A DNA stretch of 39,472 nt from JAUVKT01 sp964634565 (GTDB lineage: Bacteria; Bacteroidota; Bacteroidia; Bacteroidales; VadinHA17). Of the stretch, positions 16,743 through 26,167 are shown one piece after another. The stretch covers positions 1-39,472 of the forward strand of contig CAZWLP010000018.1 in assembly GCA_964634565.1 (NCBI GenBank). Reading direction: 5' to 3'. Each line of letters opens with the position of its first letter. Position 1 is the stretch's first letter. The notes beneath the pieces are model-generated. The model was not told where the DNA came from and made no database searches. It saw only the letters and a list, made by a program, of their open reading frames with translations. The position numbers and the translations under genes are program-made.

Positions 16743-18335
16743 TCAATTATTTAAATTTTCTTCAAACCCGGCTCTGACAACCAGTCCTGCCCTGAAATAT
16801 ATGCTATAATCAGACATTATCTTCACGGCCGGCGGACCACTGCCGGTAGTATTAAATGTAAAATTAATTATCATTTTATCGGCCACATAAGAATCATTCT
16901 TAAACTCATCTGTAAGGGCAATAACAGATGATTTCTCTGACGATGAAGTTACAACGCCATTTCCATCAACATTAGCAGGATTGAAAAAATCTCCTGTTTC
17001 AATTGCACTCATCATATCTGCACTGGCAGAATCATAAAGTGTTATTGAAAACTTTCCTCCAAGCGGGAAGCCATTATCAATAAACATCCTTAACTCAAAC
17101 TCATCTATAAAATCAAACGGACTTTCTCCATCATCATCAGGCAGAAGAAAATTATCTATTGTATCGGAAAGCACAAGATTATTTATCCAGAACTCCATCG
17201 GGATCTCAACTTCAAGGTCAACAAGTAACCTGCTGTCGCTGAAAATAATATTATCAGGACCTACATCACCCAGAGGATTTGTTGTTGCCGAACCTCCAAA
17301 AATTATTTCATCGGGAAACATTGAAACAAGATTCGGCAGATTTGAATTATCCTTATCAATTACAAATGTTGATTCCACTTCACGTGTTTCAGTGCTTGTG
17401 GGATATAAAAGATTTTCCGGCGCCCTGTTCAGGTCGACAGGATCTTCGCCCTCAACAATACCAATTGCCTCTGTAGCTATCTCCATAGGCACACCAAACG
17501 AGTTCCTGTAGTGCATCCTCAATATTGGATTAGCCAGGTAGAAAGCATTTGTATTACCCCCAAAAATCTCACTCAGATCAAGATCAATTGTATCATTATC
17601 CTGTTCTTCGGTCTGCATACCAAAGTATCCCGTAATATAGTCGTAGCCGGGTTCCGGAACACTAATATCAATGTTAACAGATCCCATTGGTTCTGTTCCT
17701 GTTCCCATCGGTGTAACCAGTCCGTTTACCAGTATCCTGTTATAAGGCTGAGCCACGTCAAGAGTAAAATCAACCAGGGCACCATCAAGATCCAGGGCTC
17801 CATTTACTGTTGTATTTGCTCCAACGGAGATTGTCTTCTGAACCACATTATCAGACTCATCATATATACCCGTAAAAGTCAGGAGTAAATCAAACGGGAA
17901 GCTACATGACGAAGCTATCGAATATGTTATCTCGCCTGTTGTTATTTTCATTGACCTGAGCTCAATATCCGTTCCCGGATCAATATCTATGGCCTCCTCA
18001 ATTATCTCACTCTCCGTCGACAGGACTTCGTATATGCCTGTAAAGGACTCATCTGGAAACCCTGAATAAAAATCACCTGCAGATAAATTAAGCAGCGAAT
18101 CCTCGTAGACGAAGATCTTCATCAGCCCGGTTTCATCAAACAGGATAGTATCCCTGGGGTCGAGTATGGTATCCCCTGGCTGAATCAAATCGCCCAGGTT
18201 AACATCACCCGACACTGCCACAACAAAACTGGGATTAATACTAACCCTGCTTGATATCTTGTCAGTGTCGACTGTCATCTCGGTACATCCTGCAAGCAGA
18301 ATAACGATCGAAATAAAAAATAGTAACTTTTTCAT
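16743..18335 (-). CDS. Large uncharacterised lipoprotein
   Basis: I do not recognise a named family. The 530-aa protein starts with a lipoprotein signal ending in LLAGC (Cys17) and then is acidic and beta-rich throughout, with repeated segments suggestive of several Ig- or LEA14-like sandwich domains (for example SMKITTGEITYSIASSCSFP, LDLDGALVDFTLDVAQPYN). No catalytic motif is visible. It lies 11 bp after the DUF3352/propeller gene and 1 bp before the DUF5723 barrel gene, so I infer it is a partner of the barrel at the outer membrane. Confidence 0.7.
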   Translation of the reverse strand: MKKLLFFISIVILLAGCTEMTVDTDKISSRVSINPSFVVAVSGDVNLGDLIQPGDTILDPRDTILFDETGLMKIFVYEDSLLNLSAGDFYSGFPDESFTGIYEVLSTESEIIEEAIDIDPGTDIELRSMKITTGEITYSIASSCSFPFDLLLTFTGIYDESDNVVQKTISVGANTTVNGALDLDGALVDFTLDVAQPYNRILVNGLVTPMGTGTEPMGSVNIDISVPEPGYDYITGYFGMQTEEQDNDTIDLDLSEIFGGNTNAFYLANPILRMHYRNSFGVPMEIATEAIGIVEGEDPVDLNRAPENLLYPTSTETREVESTFVIDKDNSNLPNLVSMFPDEIIFGGSATTNPLGDVGPDNIIFSDSRLLVDLEVEIPMEFWINNLVLSDTIDNFLLPDDDGESPFDFIDEFELRMFIDNGFPLGGKFSITLYDSASADMMSAIETGDFFNPANVDGNGVVTSSSEKSSVIALTDEFKNDSYVADKMIINFTFNTTGSGPPAVKIMSDYSIYFRAGLVVRAGFEENLNN

Positions 18336-18346
18336 ATCAATAAATA

Positions 18347-21031
18347 TTATCTTTTTAACTCATAGTTATAAACAAAGCTGTCTCTTCCTCCTGTAATAAG
18401 GTTAAAACTGTTCCCTGTAAACTTACCTACCGAAAACGGTGTGCTCCCCGGAAGAGGAAAGCCCTTAAGCGTTTTTCCCCTGCTATCCAGTATATATATC
18501 TGACCGTTCCCTGCGTCAACAAATCCAATTTTTTTGTCATTACTCCCAAAAACCAGGCCATAGGGTCCGTATATATTAGTGGAGCCTGTTGATTCAACGA
18601 ACATCTTTGACCTGTTATTATCGAAAACGTAAATTTTTCCTTTATCAATAAAGATATATTCACCCTTTCCATCTGCATCAACATCAAATAAATCAAAAAT
18701 ATGATCTTCCGTAAACTCACCCAGGGTAAAACTTTCAACATCCCCATTAAATGATACTAGCTTAATGCTTCCATCCCTGGCCGAAAAAATCAGTCTGGGT
18801 ATGCTTTCATCTGTCAGTCTCACTGCAGAATGGGGAGCTCTTGAGACAGGCTCCTTTACCCTTACTCTTTCATTACCCCTTCTGTCGAGTATATACATAT
18901 TCTCACTATCATTTAAAACAAGGTAATCTTTCCCGGATACCCTGAAAAACTCAATTTCCGATTTTACCTCACCATTTGTTTTAAACTGATCCCAGCCCTT
19001 TACGGTATTACCGCTTTTATCGTACAAATAAACCAGCCGGTCGTTACCGCAAATAAACAACCTGTAGTCCTTATTGTTCTCGTAATCAAAGACCGCCAGT
19101 CCATTGGTAGCCGGAGCCCTTAGTTTTACGGGATATCTCTCAACATAGTTTCCATTTCTGTCGAGTATATGCAAATTATTTTCAGTGGCAAATAATATCT
19201 GATACTTGGAGTTCCTGTAGTAATCAATCATTACAGCATCGCCAACCATCTTTTCGTTCAGCCTGAGCTTCCATAACACTCTCCCTGCCGAGTTAATAAG
19301 GTAGGCATTGTTATTAAGATCCTGTACAAATATTTCGTTACGCCCGGTATAGTGATTGGTAAAAAACAGTGGCTTTGAATACAGCACCGTGTCAAGCAGG
19401 CTCTCCCACTGTGCGCTTGCTTCTTCCTTAATCTCAGGTTCGATAAGCAATGATAAGGTAGTATAAATCATATCATTACTTGGAGAAAGCTGAAGCCCGA
19501 CAGCCTGCACCTTCTTTAGCGAATTAATGTATTTATCCAGACCCTTTACAATATTATCGTTCACAATCTCAGGCATCACATCCATTATCTTTGAAGGCAC
19601 AGCATAGAAATAATATGCCGACCTGCTGGGTAATGTGCTTTCAAACTCACGGTAGGCAAGATCATTAGCCAGTGTTCTTTTTAATATATTATCATAGATA
19701 AATTTAGATATTGATCCATGACTCTCTCCCAAGACAAGGTAACCATCAAAAAAGGTTGCATAACTTCCACTGTAATCACTTACAAAACTTCCTGCCAGGG
19801 CTTCGGGCAGCCTGGATCCTGGCAGCTTATATATGGTATAGCTGCTCTCGTCGTCTGGTTTATATTCTATTGTATAATCATTCTGTTCCGAACCCAGTCG
19901 GCTATAATAGTTTTCAAGTTCTTCCGCAAATGCTTTTTCGGTAGCATTTTGTCCTTTTAACTTAAAAACTGTCAGCTTATTATAGGTGTGATCCTCTCCG
20001 TTAATATCAAAATACATCTTTGTAATCTCTCCTTCCATCTGCGATCTTACTATATCGGCAAGGTAGCGTGTTACACCTTCAATATCTTTCCTGGTAGCCG
20101 GCCAGTCGCTTATACCGGTCAACGACTCAAACATTGCAACATTTGAAGGAATTACGGAATATGAATCAAAGCTACCCGGAGTATAGTCTAAGAAAGACGA
20201 AAGAATACTCGAACTATCACTCGCTTCGATATAACCCGACAGGGTAAGATTATTACTTTTAAGGTATAGATCTGTCTCTGCACATGAAGCAAGCCTTCCT
20301 ATGCTGCTGCTCAATGGCGATTTACCATCACCAGCAACCAGGGCAGTAATTTTCTCAAAATTATCAAATATAAAGATCAGCTTATTATCGTTCTTGCCGG
20401 CAGCCGATAATACCTCCTTAAATCCGGGCCTGCTTTTAATATCGTAGGCCTGCTCAGATTGCCTTATTCCCGCTTCGATCAGTATTCTCGACTTACTGAT
20501 AATCAGCACACCTTTCACATAGGCCAGATAGAACGAAACACTTTCTACATCCCTTGTCTCAACCTCGAAAACCCTGTATCCCTGGTACTCCTTAACACCA
20601 TAGCTAAGCTTGCTGTTTGCTCCAAGTTGCTCGCGTATATGCCTTTCTTTTATCTCCGGGGGAAGCGCCAGCGAATAGAATAGCTCGACCCTGTCGCGGC
20701 CCATCTGGTGAAAAGAAATCAGTACCGGCATAGAACCAAAGAATCCTCTCAGGTCGCGGGTATGTACTATTGAATCGAGCGAAATAACACCATCCCTGAA
20801 GCTCTTCAGGGGTGCAATTAGTTCCATCTCACTAATAATATTATTATCTGAAGCAAGCTCTTCAAGAAGATCCGGAAGGTTTACGGCCTCAAGAATCATT
20901 CCTGCATCCATAGGAATTGTCCTGTATGGACTGGCAATATAAGCCTCTCTTTTTTGCTTGAGATAATAGGCCAGAACCGCGAGTGATCCCAGCAGAATAA
21001 CTAAAAAAATGATTGTCCCTTTTTTTAACAC
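18347..21031 (-). CDS. Membrane-anchored DUF3352-like protein with C-terminal beta-propeller
   Basis: 894 aa. An N-terminal signal anchor (GTIIFLVILLGSLAVLAYYL, about 5-24) places the bulk in the periplasm. The first ~550 residues resemble DUF3352-type domains (IPMDAGMILEAVNLPDLLEEL; LVIISKSRILIEAGI-like strands; YLVLGESHGSISKFIYD). The last ~300 residues contain at least six propeller-like repeats of the form hhYLxDxxGNxxxG: AYLINSAGRVLWKL, LHILDRNGNYVERY, VYLYDKSGNTVKGW, MYILDRRGNERVRV, IYVFDNNRSKMFVE, IYILDSRGKTLKGF. Function unknown; a scaffold for envelope assembly is a guess. First gene of the four-gene operon. Confidence 0.75.
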   Translation of the reverse strand: MLKKGTIIFLVILLGSLAVLAYYLKQKREAYIASPYRTIPMDAGMILEAVNLPDLLEELASDNNIISEMELIAPLKSFRDGVISLDSIVHTRDLRGFFGSMPVLISFHQMGRDRVELFYSLALPPEIKERHIREQLGANSKLSYGVKEYQGYRVFEVETRDVESVSFYLAYVKGVLIISKSRILIEAGIRQSEQAYDIKSRPGFKEVLSAAGKNDNKLIFIFDNFEKITALVAGDGKSPLSSSIGRLASCAETDLYLKSNNLTLSGYIEASDSSSILSSFLDYTPGSFDSYSVIPSNVAMFESLTGISDWPATRKDIEGVTRYLADIVRSQMEGEITKMYFDINGEDHTYNKLTVFKLKGQNATEKAFAEELENYYSRLGSEQNDYTIEYKPDDESSYTIYKLPGSRLPEALAGSFVSDYSGSYATFFDGYLVLGESHGSISKFIYDNILKRTLANDLAYREFESTLPSRSAYYFYAVPSKIMDVMPEIVNDNIVKGLDKYINSLKKVQAVGLQLSPSNDMIYTTLSLLIEPEIKEEASAQWESLLDTVLYSKPLFFTNHYTGRNEIFVQDLNNNAYLINSAGRVLWKLRLNEKMVGDAVMIDYYRNSKYQILFATENNLHILDRNGNYVERYPVKLRAPATNGLAVFDYENNKDYRLFICGNDRLVYLYDKSGNTVKGWDQFKTNGEVKSEIEFFRVSGKDYLVLNDSENMYILDRRGNERVRVKEPVSRAPHSAVRLTDESIPRLIFSARDGSIKLVSFNGDVESFTLGEFTEDHIFDLFDVDADGKGEYIFIDKGKIYVFDNNRSKMFVESTGSTNIYGPYGLVFGSNDKKIGFVDAGNGQIYILDSRGKTLKGFPLPGSTPFSVGKFTGNSFNLITGGRDSFVYNYELKR

Positions 21032-21117
21032 TCTTTAACCATATTTAAGCCGTTATACACATTATAAAAGTAATAAAATATAATCATTTCTAAGTAAATT
21101 GCAGTCAAACCAAGCAT

Positions 21118-21149
21118 GGTGGTATGATTTTTGGATATCCCATACCACC
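21118..21149 (+). promoter_or_regulatory. Inverted repeat in the 5' region of the TonB-receptor gene
   Basis: GGTGGTATG (21118-21126) and CATACCACC (21141-21149) form a perfect 9-bp inverted repeat. The 14-nt spacer includes the palindrome GGATATCC (21133-21140). It ends 13 nt before the ATG at 21163, where it could be an operator or an mRNA hairpin near the start site. Confidence 0.5.
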
Positions 21150-21162
21150 TAAACTACAGAAA

Positions 21163-23565
21163 ATGTTAAAATATATTTTTACCGGCCTTTTATTAATACT
21201 TTCCGGACAGTACCTTTTGGCTCAGAAACTTATTGTAATAGATGCCGCCGACCAAAAACCTATTAAAGATGTTGCTGTTTATAACGACAGCAAAACCAGG
21301 TTCGGATATACCGATCTGGCCGGTGAATTTAGTATAAACTCCTTCAACGACTCTGATTATCTTAATTTTCAGCATCCATCATACGAAAATATAAGACTTA
21401 CCAGGAAAGAAATAGAAGAAAGCAACTACAGGGTAGTGATGCACTACCTGACCTTTGATATTGAAGAGTTTGTTGTTTCAGCAAACCGCTGGGAACAGAA
21501 CAAAATGGAAGTTCCTAATAAGATAGTACAGGTACGTAAACCGGAAATTGATTTTATGAATGCCCAAACGGCAGCCGACCTGCTTAACTTATCTGATGAG
21601 GTATTTGTTCAAAAAAGTCAGCTGGGAGGAGGCAGTCCTATGATAAGAGGATTTGCCACCAACAGGGTCCTCCTTGTGGTTGATGGTGTTAGAATGAATA
21701 CTGCAATATTCAGAGAAGGAAATATTCAGAATGTAATATCGCTTGATCCGAATATAATGGAATCGACCGAAATAATATTCGGACCGGGAGCAATTGTATA
21801 TGGCAGCGACGCTATAGGAGGAGTAATGAATTTTAATTCAAGGAAGGCCCTGCTTTCCACCAGCGAAAAAACAAATGTCAAGGTTGAAGCTATGGGTCGA
21901 AGATCAACTGCCAATAAAGAAACTACCGGCCATGTTCAGTTTAATATCGGTGGGTCTAAGGTAGCTTTCCTGTCGAGTGTAACATTTTCTACATTTGGCG
22001 ACCTGATGATGGGCAACACCAGACATCCTGATTATACACGGGCAAATTATCAGAAACAGGTTAACGGCGTCGATTCAATGTTTGTTAATACAGATCCTGA
22101 TCTCCAGGTTGGTACTGCATATTCTCAGTACAACTTCACCGAGAAGTTACGTTTTCAGCCTACCGAAAAGTTAAACCTTGTTTTTGCCAGTCATATAAGC
22201 AGGAGCTCCGATGTGCCAAGGTACGACAGACTGATAGAATATAAAGACGATGTATTGAAGTACGGCGACTGGTATTACGGTCCGCAACTCTGGATAATGA
22301 ACAACCTCAGTGTGGAATGGAAGCCAGGCTCAATATTATTCGACCAGGTAAAGACAGTTATAGCCAGACAGGATTTTGAGGAAAGCCGCCACGACAGAAA
22401 GTTTGATAACCCTGTAATCAGGCAGCGCTATGAAAAAGTTATTGCTTACTCTGCCAATATCGATTTTGAAAAGTCAATTGGCAACAAAGAAATATATTAC
22501 GGAGTAGAAGCCGTACTTAACGACGTTAGCTCTACTGCCGAGTCGTGGGACCTCGACCTGGAAGTGTCATCACCTGAATCAACAAGATATCCCGATGGCG
22601 AAAACAAGTACTATACCATATCTGCTTATGCCGGTTTCAACTTTAATATATCAAGCAGGTTTTTTATTAATACTGGTGCACGCTATAATTATTCAGAGCT
22701 TCACTCCACAATCGTCGACAACTCATTCTTTAACTTCCCCTTTACAAAGATAGACCTTGAAAACAGCGCTGTTACAGGATCTGTGGGCTTTGTTTTTCTT
22801 CCGAATAATAAAACAAAGCTTAACCTGAATGTATCTACCGGATTCAGAACCCCTAATCTTGATGATGTCGGAAAAGTATTCGACTCCGAGCCTGGCAATG
22901 TAGTGGTACCAAATCCTGACCTTACTCCCGAGTATGCATGGAATGTCGACCTCGGTTTTTCGAAAGATGTACTGGAAACCGTTAAACTGGAACTTATTGG
23001 CTTCGCAACCCTTCTCGAAAATGCTATGGTACGCCGCGAATTTGATTTCTACGGAGAGGATTCTATTATGTACAATGGCGAATTAAGCAAGGTGCTTGCC
23101 GTAGTAAATGCCGGTCATGCAATGGTTTATGGGGCTCATGCAAGTATAGAGCTGGCTCCTTCAAAGAGCCTGAGATTAAAATCAAATATCAATTATACCA
23201 GAGGTGAGGACCAGGATGGCATTCCCTTAAGGCATGTTACACCTCTCTATGGCTCCACTCACCTTATATATAAGAATAAAAAAATTAAAGCCGACCTCTA
23301 TGCCAGCTATAATGGAGAACTATCATATTCGCAGCTGGCTCCCTCAGAGCAGGATAAACCTCTTATCTATGCCAGCGATGAAGATGGTAAGCCCTACAGC
23401 CCCGCATGGTATACGATAAATATTAAAACCTCGTATCAGCTCGGAACCTTCGGCTTACTGAATGCAGGTATAGAAAACATACTTAACCACAGGTACAGAC
23501 CTTTCTCTTCAGGTATTGTAGCCCCGGGACGTAACTTTATTGTCTCCCTGAGAGTCTTTATTTAA
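21163..23565 (+). CDS. TonB-dependent outer-membrane receptor
   Basis: An active importer in the outer membrane, driven by TonB. I start at 21163 because MLKYIFTGLLLILSGQYLLAQ is a good signal peptide; the in-frame ATG at 21124 adds an unlikely 13 residues overlapping a hairpin. Order: signal peptide, a carboxypeptidase-regulatory-like domain (KLIVIDAADQKPIKDVAVYN... YTDLAGEFSI), a plug (GGGSPMIRGFATNRVLLVVD, DPNIMESTEIIFGPGAIVYG, DAIGGVMNF), and a barrel with TGFRTPNLDDVGKVFD, ending in the strand RNFIVSLRVFI. 800 aa. The plug resembles hemoglobin/heme-type receptors, but the substrate is not determined by sequence alone. Confidence 0.92.
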   Translation: MLKYIFTGLLLILSGQYLLAQKLIVIDAADQKPIKDVAVYNDSKTRFGYTDLAGEFSINSFNDSDYLNFQHPSYENIRLTRKEIEESNYRVVMHYLTFDIEEFVVSANRWEQNKMEVPNKIVQVRKPEIDFMNAQTAADLLNLSDEVFVQKSQLGGGSPMIRGFATNRVLLVVDGVRMNTAIFREGNIQNVISLDPNIMESTEIIFGPGAIVYGSDAIGGVMNFNSRKALLSTSEKTNVKVEAMGRRSTANKETTGHVQFNIGGSKVAFLSSVTFSTFGDLMMGNTRHPDYTRANYQKQVNGVDSMFVNTDPDLQVGTAYSQYNFTEKLRFQPTEKLNLVFASHISRSSDVPRYDRLIEYKDDVLKYGDWYYGPQLWIMNNLSVEWKPGSILFDQVKTVIARQDFEESRHDRKFDNPVIRQRYEKVIAYSANIDFEKSIGNKEIYYGVEAVLNDVSSTAESWDLDLEVSSPESTRYPDGENKYYTISAYAGFNFNISSRFFINTGARYNYSELHSTIVDNSFFNFPFTKIDLENSAVTGSVGFVFLPNNKTKLNLNVSTGFRTPNLDDVGKVFDSEPGNVVVPNPDLTPEYAWNVDLGFSKDVLETVKLELIGFATLLENAMVRREFDFYGEDSIMYNGELSKVLAVVNAGHAMVYGAHASIELAPSKSLRLKSNINYTRGEDQDGIPLRHVTPLYGSTHLIYKNKKIKADLYASYNGELSYSQLAPSEQDKPLIYASDEDGKPYSPAWYTINIKTSYQLGTFGLLNAGIENILNHRYRPFSSGIVAPGRNFIVSLRVFI

Positions 23566-23761
23566 AGAGTAGGGAGCACTCCTGAGCTGCAAAACAGCCA
23601 TCGCAAGCTTTTTTCATCTCCTCTGCTCCTGGCTCTTTGCCCTTGCCCCTTAGCTCTTGGCTCTTTGCCGTATTCCCCATTAGTGATATAAGTCATTGAA
23701 TCAAAAATCTTCCTGTCGTATCTTTATCTTTGAGTAATTTGAGATTTATAAGAGGCAAGCA
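23566..23761. other. Non-coding gap with pyrimidine-rich low-complexity sequence
   Basis: After the receptor stop, about 110 bp consist of repeated ctcttggctctttgcc/cttgcccc-like words (23625-23675). The rest is the promoter region of the hemerythrin-like gene. No gene is seen. Confidence 0.5.
23725..23732 (+). promoter_or_regulatory. -7 promoter element for the hemerythrin-like gene
   Basis: TATCTTTG, a perfect TAnnTTTG, 29 nt before the ATG. The nearest upstream TTG (23696-23698) is 26 nt away, longer than the usual 19. Confidence 0.5.
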
Positions 23762-24190
23762 ATGACTAAGATACCCGATCCCAATCCTTATCCCTGGAAA
23801 AAGGAGTATGAGGTAAATCATGAGATGTACGATCAGCAGACTCATAAGTTTTTGGATATCATCAACCTGATGAAAGGACTTGTAGCAAGGGGAGCCGACA
23901 GTGCTGCTATCTCCGAAGTATTTTACCAGCTGGTACATTACTTCGATAAATATATGATGCAGGAAGAAATTTATCTTAAGGAGCTTGGCTACGACAGGCT
24001 CGAGAGACATATTAAGGTACATCGGGAATTTTCAGACAGGATAATCTCATTCCGCGAAGACTTTGAAAATGGCGAAACCGGATTTGAAGCTGAGATGTAC
24101 CATTACCTCGAACAGTTTTTTGATGATCATTTAATGATCGACAACCGTCGCGCCGCTAACTTTATAAAAGAAAACTGGGATACTAAATAA
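23762..24190 (+). CDS. Hemerythrin-like protein with altered di-iron ligands
   Basis: A 142-aa four-helix protein of the bacteriohemerythrin family. Conserved features are PWKKEYEVNH at the start, MQEEIYLKELGYDRLERHIKVHREF and FFDDHLMIDN. Relative to the seven canonical ligands, Glu68, His83, His87 and His123 are present. By alignment the first His is Thr27 (His28 is next to it), the HF motif His is Tyr64, and the final Asp position is Asn128 (Asp127 is adjacent). Iron binding may therefore be changed or lost. It has its own promoter, and its 3' end overlaps that of the convergent amidohydrolase gene by 8 bp. Confidence 0.82.
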   Translation: MTKIPDPNPYPWKKEYEVNHEMYDQQTHKFLDIINLMKGLVARGADSAAISEVFYQLVHYFDKYMMQEEIYLKELGYDRLERHIKVHREFSDRIISFREDFENGETGFEAEMYHYLEQFFDDHLMIDNRRAANFIKENWDTK

Positions 24191-25358
24191 GTCTTACGCT
24201 CCTGCTCTGATCGCTTAGTTTGAGCCTTTCCAGGTCGCAATTTTCAATTAACACCAGACCGGGTGTTTTACCCTTTTCTATTGTACCCAGTTTATCCATA
24301 TTAAGAGCCTCGGCCCCGTTTCTCGTTGCCCAGATAATCAAAGCAGACAGATCGAGCGATGCAAAATGTTTTTGAAGGGTTTTTAATTCTTCAAGCAGGT
24401 TTAATGAGCTGTTAGAGGCCAGGCTGTCTGTCCCCAGAACTATCTTAGCCGAATTTTTTACCAGTTCCTCTACCGGAGGGAGATTATTCTCAATAAAAAG
24501 ATTTGAATTAGGGCATAAACACCAGTACACATTTTTATGCCTTTGCAGTTCACTAATAATATTAGTATCTGCAAAAGTGTTATGAACAAGTATCAGCTTG
24601 CCTTCCGAAGGAAGATACTTATCTATGGCCTGCAGGTGTCCTGGTACTCTATCACTTATTGCCTCATCGCTGATACCCATACTTCGGTACGACTCCAGGA
24701 GTTCTCCTTCAAGATTATCAATCAGCTGCCTCTCCTGAGGAGATTCCATAAAATGAATGGAACATATATCATTGTCCTCTATCAGCACCGACAGCCTGTC
24801 AAAAAGTGTTTGTGACAGGGAATATACAGAATGAGGAACAATATATGATGGTGTGGCATAAGTATCAGCCTCCTTCTTCAGGGCAATAATATCCTCTATT
24901 CTTCTGCTCGCACCCGAGGGTTCCATACCAAATACTTCCAGGAAATTAATATAGCTTACCCTGCTTCTGTCTTTTATGCTGAAGCTCAGGGAGGTATTGC
25001 AGATATCGGCCACGGCAGAAGTGCCGGAGCTGTATAAATCCCTGTCGGCCTGCGATATAGCCCTGACGGCGTCTTTATGCGAAGGATTGCGCTTTTCCCT
25101 TATATCACCAACAAAGCTGCCCAGTCCCCCGCCTCTTTCAAGCATGCCTTTCATATCAGATAGCTCAATATGAGAATGACAGTTCACAAAGCCAGGCACA
25201 ATAATGCCATTATAGAAAGTAGTGGCAGGTGTTTCTGTAAGATTGCCCTTTGTGTCTGAGATATCTGTGATTTTACCATTATCATCACAGGTAATAACAC
25301 CCCTTTTAAGAATCTCACCCGTTCCGGTAATTATATATTGAGCAGAAAAACGTTTCAT
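24183..25358 (-). CDS. Amidohydrolase-superfamily deaminase/hydrolase (COG0402-like)
   Basis: A metal-dependent hydrolase of the TRZ/ATZ, MTA/SAH-deaminase-like group. The signature HxH is H61-S-H63 in VPGFVNCHSHIELSDM. Further ligands are probably the His in CSIHFMESPQE, the His in ILVHNTFAD, and the Asp in VLGTDSLASNSSLNLLEEL. The flanking N- and C-terminal beta segments form the usual composite sandwich. 391 aa. The substrate is not predictable: aminofutalosine, MTA/SAH or guanine-type substrates are all possible. Its ATG overlaps the stop of the DUF4296 gene by 4 bp, so it is the last gene of the rbfA operon. Confidence 0.88.
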   Translation of the reverse strand: MKRFSAQYIITGTGEILKRGVITCDDNGKITDISDTKGNLTETPATTFYNGIIVPGFVNCHSHIELSDMKGMLERGGGLGSFVGDIREKRNPSHKDAVRAISQADRDLYSSGTSAVADICNTSLSFSIKDRSRVSYINFLEVFGMEPSGASRRIEDIIALKKEADTYATPSYIVPHSVYSLSQTLFDRLSVLIEDNDICSIHFMESPQERQLIDNLEGELLESYRSMGISDEAISDRVPGHLQAIDKYLPSEGKLILVHNTFADTNIISELQRHKNVYWCLCPNSNLFIENNLPPVEELVKNSAKIVLGTDSLASNSSLNLLEELKTLQKHFASLDLSALIIWATRNGAEALNMDKLGTIEKGKTPGLVLIENCDLERLKLSDQSRSVRLI

Positions 25359-26155
25359 CTGGCATCCAAAGATGTAGTATCTCCTTCCTCAAAGGGAATA
25401 CGAGATATTCTTATTCCGGAAACTGAAGAATGCATCTCCCAGTGTCCTGATTGGGGAGTAAAATCAATTAGCCTGCCTTTTATATGTGTTATATTGGTAT
25501 CGTTCAGATCCTTACCAAGCTTAATCGACTGCGCCCTCGACGATTTTTCATAAAAGACTGTATCCCAAAAATCCCTATACCCTTCTTCTGTTCCGTCATC
25601 ATACCAGAAATATACGTTCGATCTGGGATCAAGCGACTGGTCGTCCTGAAAGAGTGTTATTCGTGCAAGTAAAGAATATTTCCCGATACCCTCTGCAGGT
25701 ATCGAAAACTCAATGGGATTGGCTGTTCCGTCATCCGGCATTCTATAAGAGACTTTTTCGTTCCATAAATTATTGCTGGAAGGATCCTGCATACCTTTTT
25801 CCTCATTATTCCTGGTCTGCATCTCGGATAGTATTGCCAGTACAGAGCCATATATCTCCTCGTATTCACGAGGCCTGGCTCTAAAATAATACTCAAGATT
25901 TTCATTAAACTCCTCTATGCTATAGCCATGCTTCTCAATCACCCTCATATAGTTTTCGATAGAATCAGTATTTAAAAAGCCTGACCTGATAGTATGGTTA
26001 TTCAATAAGCCATCGGTCAGGTAGATATCTGTTAATATCTCTGTCATAACATCCTGCTTTATAACAAGCTCCGGCTTATAATTATTTTTGCATGCACTTG
26101 CTATAAACAGGCTGGCCAGGACTAACAAAAATGGTATACTCTTGATTCTCCTCAT
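25355..26155 (-). CDS. DUF4296-domain lipoprotein
   Basis: A 266-aa envelope lipoprotein. The signal ends in IASAC (Cys22). The DUF4296 segment covers roughly residues 30-115 (VMTEILTDIYLTDGLLNNHT, then SIENYMRVIEKHGYSIEEFNENLEYYF), a helical domain found only in Bacteroidota and of unknown function. The C-terminal half is beta-rich, with SIPAEGIGKYSLLARITLFQ. It lies 12 bp after the permease gene and is translationally coupled (ATGA overlap) to the amidohydrolase. Confidence 0.85.
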   Translation of the reverse strand: MRRIKSIPFLLVLASLFIASACKNNYKPELVIKQDVMTEILTDIYLTDGLLNNHTIRSGFLNTDSIENYMRVIEKHGYSIEEFNENLEYYFRARPREYEEIYGSVLAILSEMQTRNNEEKGMQDPSSNNLWNEKVSYRMPDDGTANPIEFSIPAEGIGKYSLLARITLFQDDQSLDPRSNVYFWYDDGTEEGYRDFWDTVFYEKSSRAQSIKLGKDLNDTNITHIKGRLIDFTPQSGHWEMHSSVSGIRISRIPFEEGDTTSLDAR

Positions 26156-26167
26156 TTTATTTACATA

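Noticed and set aside
17511..17888. A 125-codon plus-strand frame opposite the large lipoprotein gene.
   Set aside because: Cys/His-rich translation is a by-product of the opposite frame; no start context or homology.
21124..21162. Upstream ATG as start of the TonB-dependent receptor.
   Set aside because: It adds 13 residues before a good signal peptide and is located within the 9-bp inverted repeat; the ATG at 21163 fits better.
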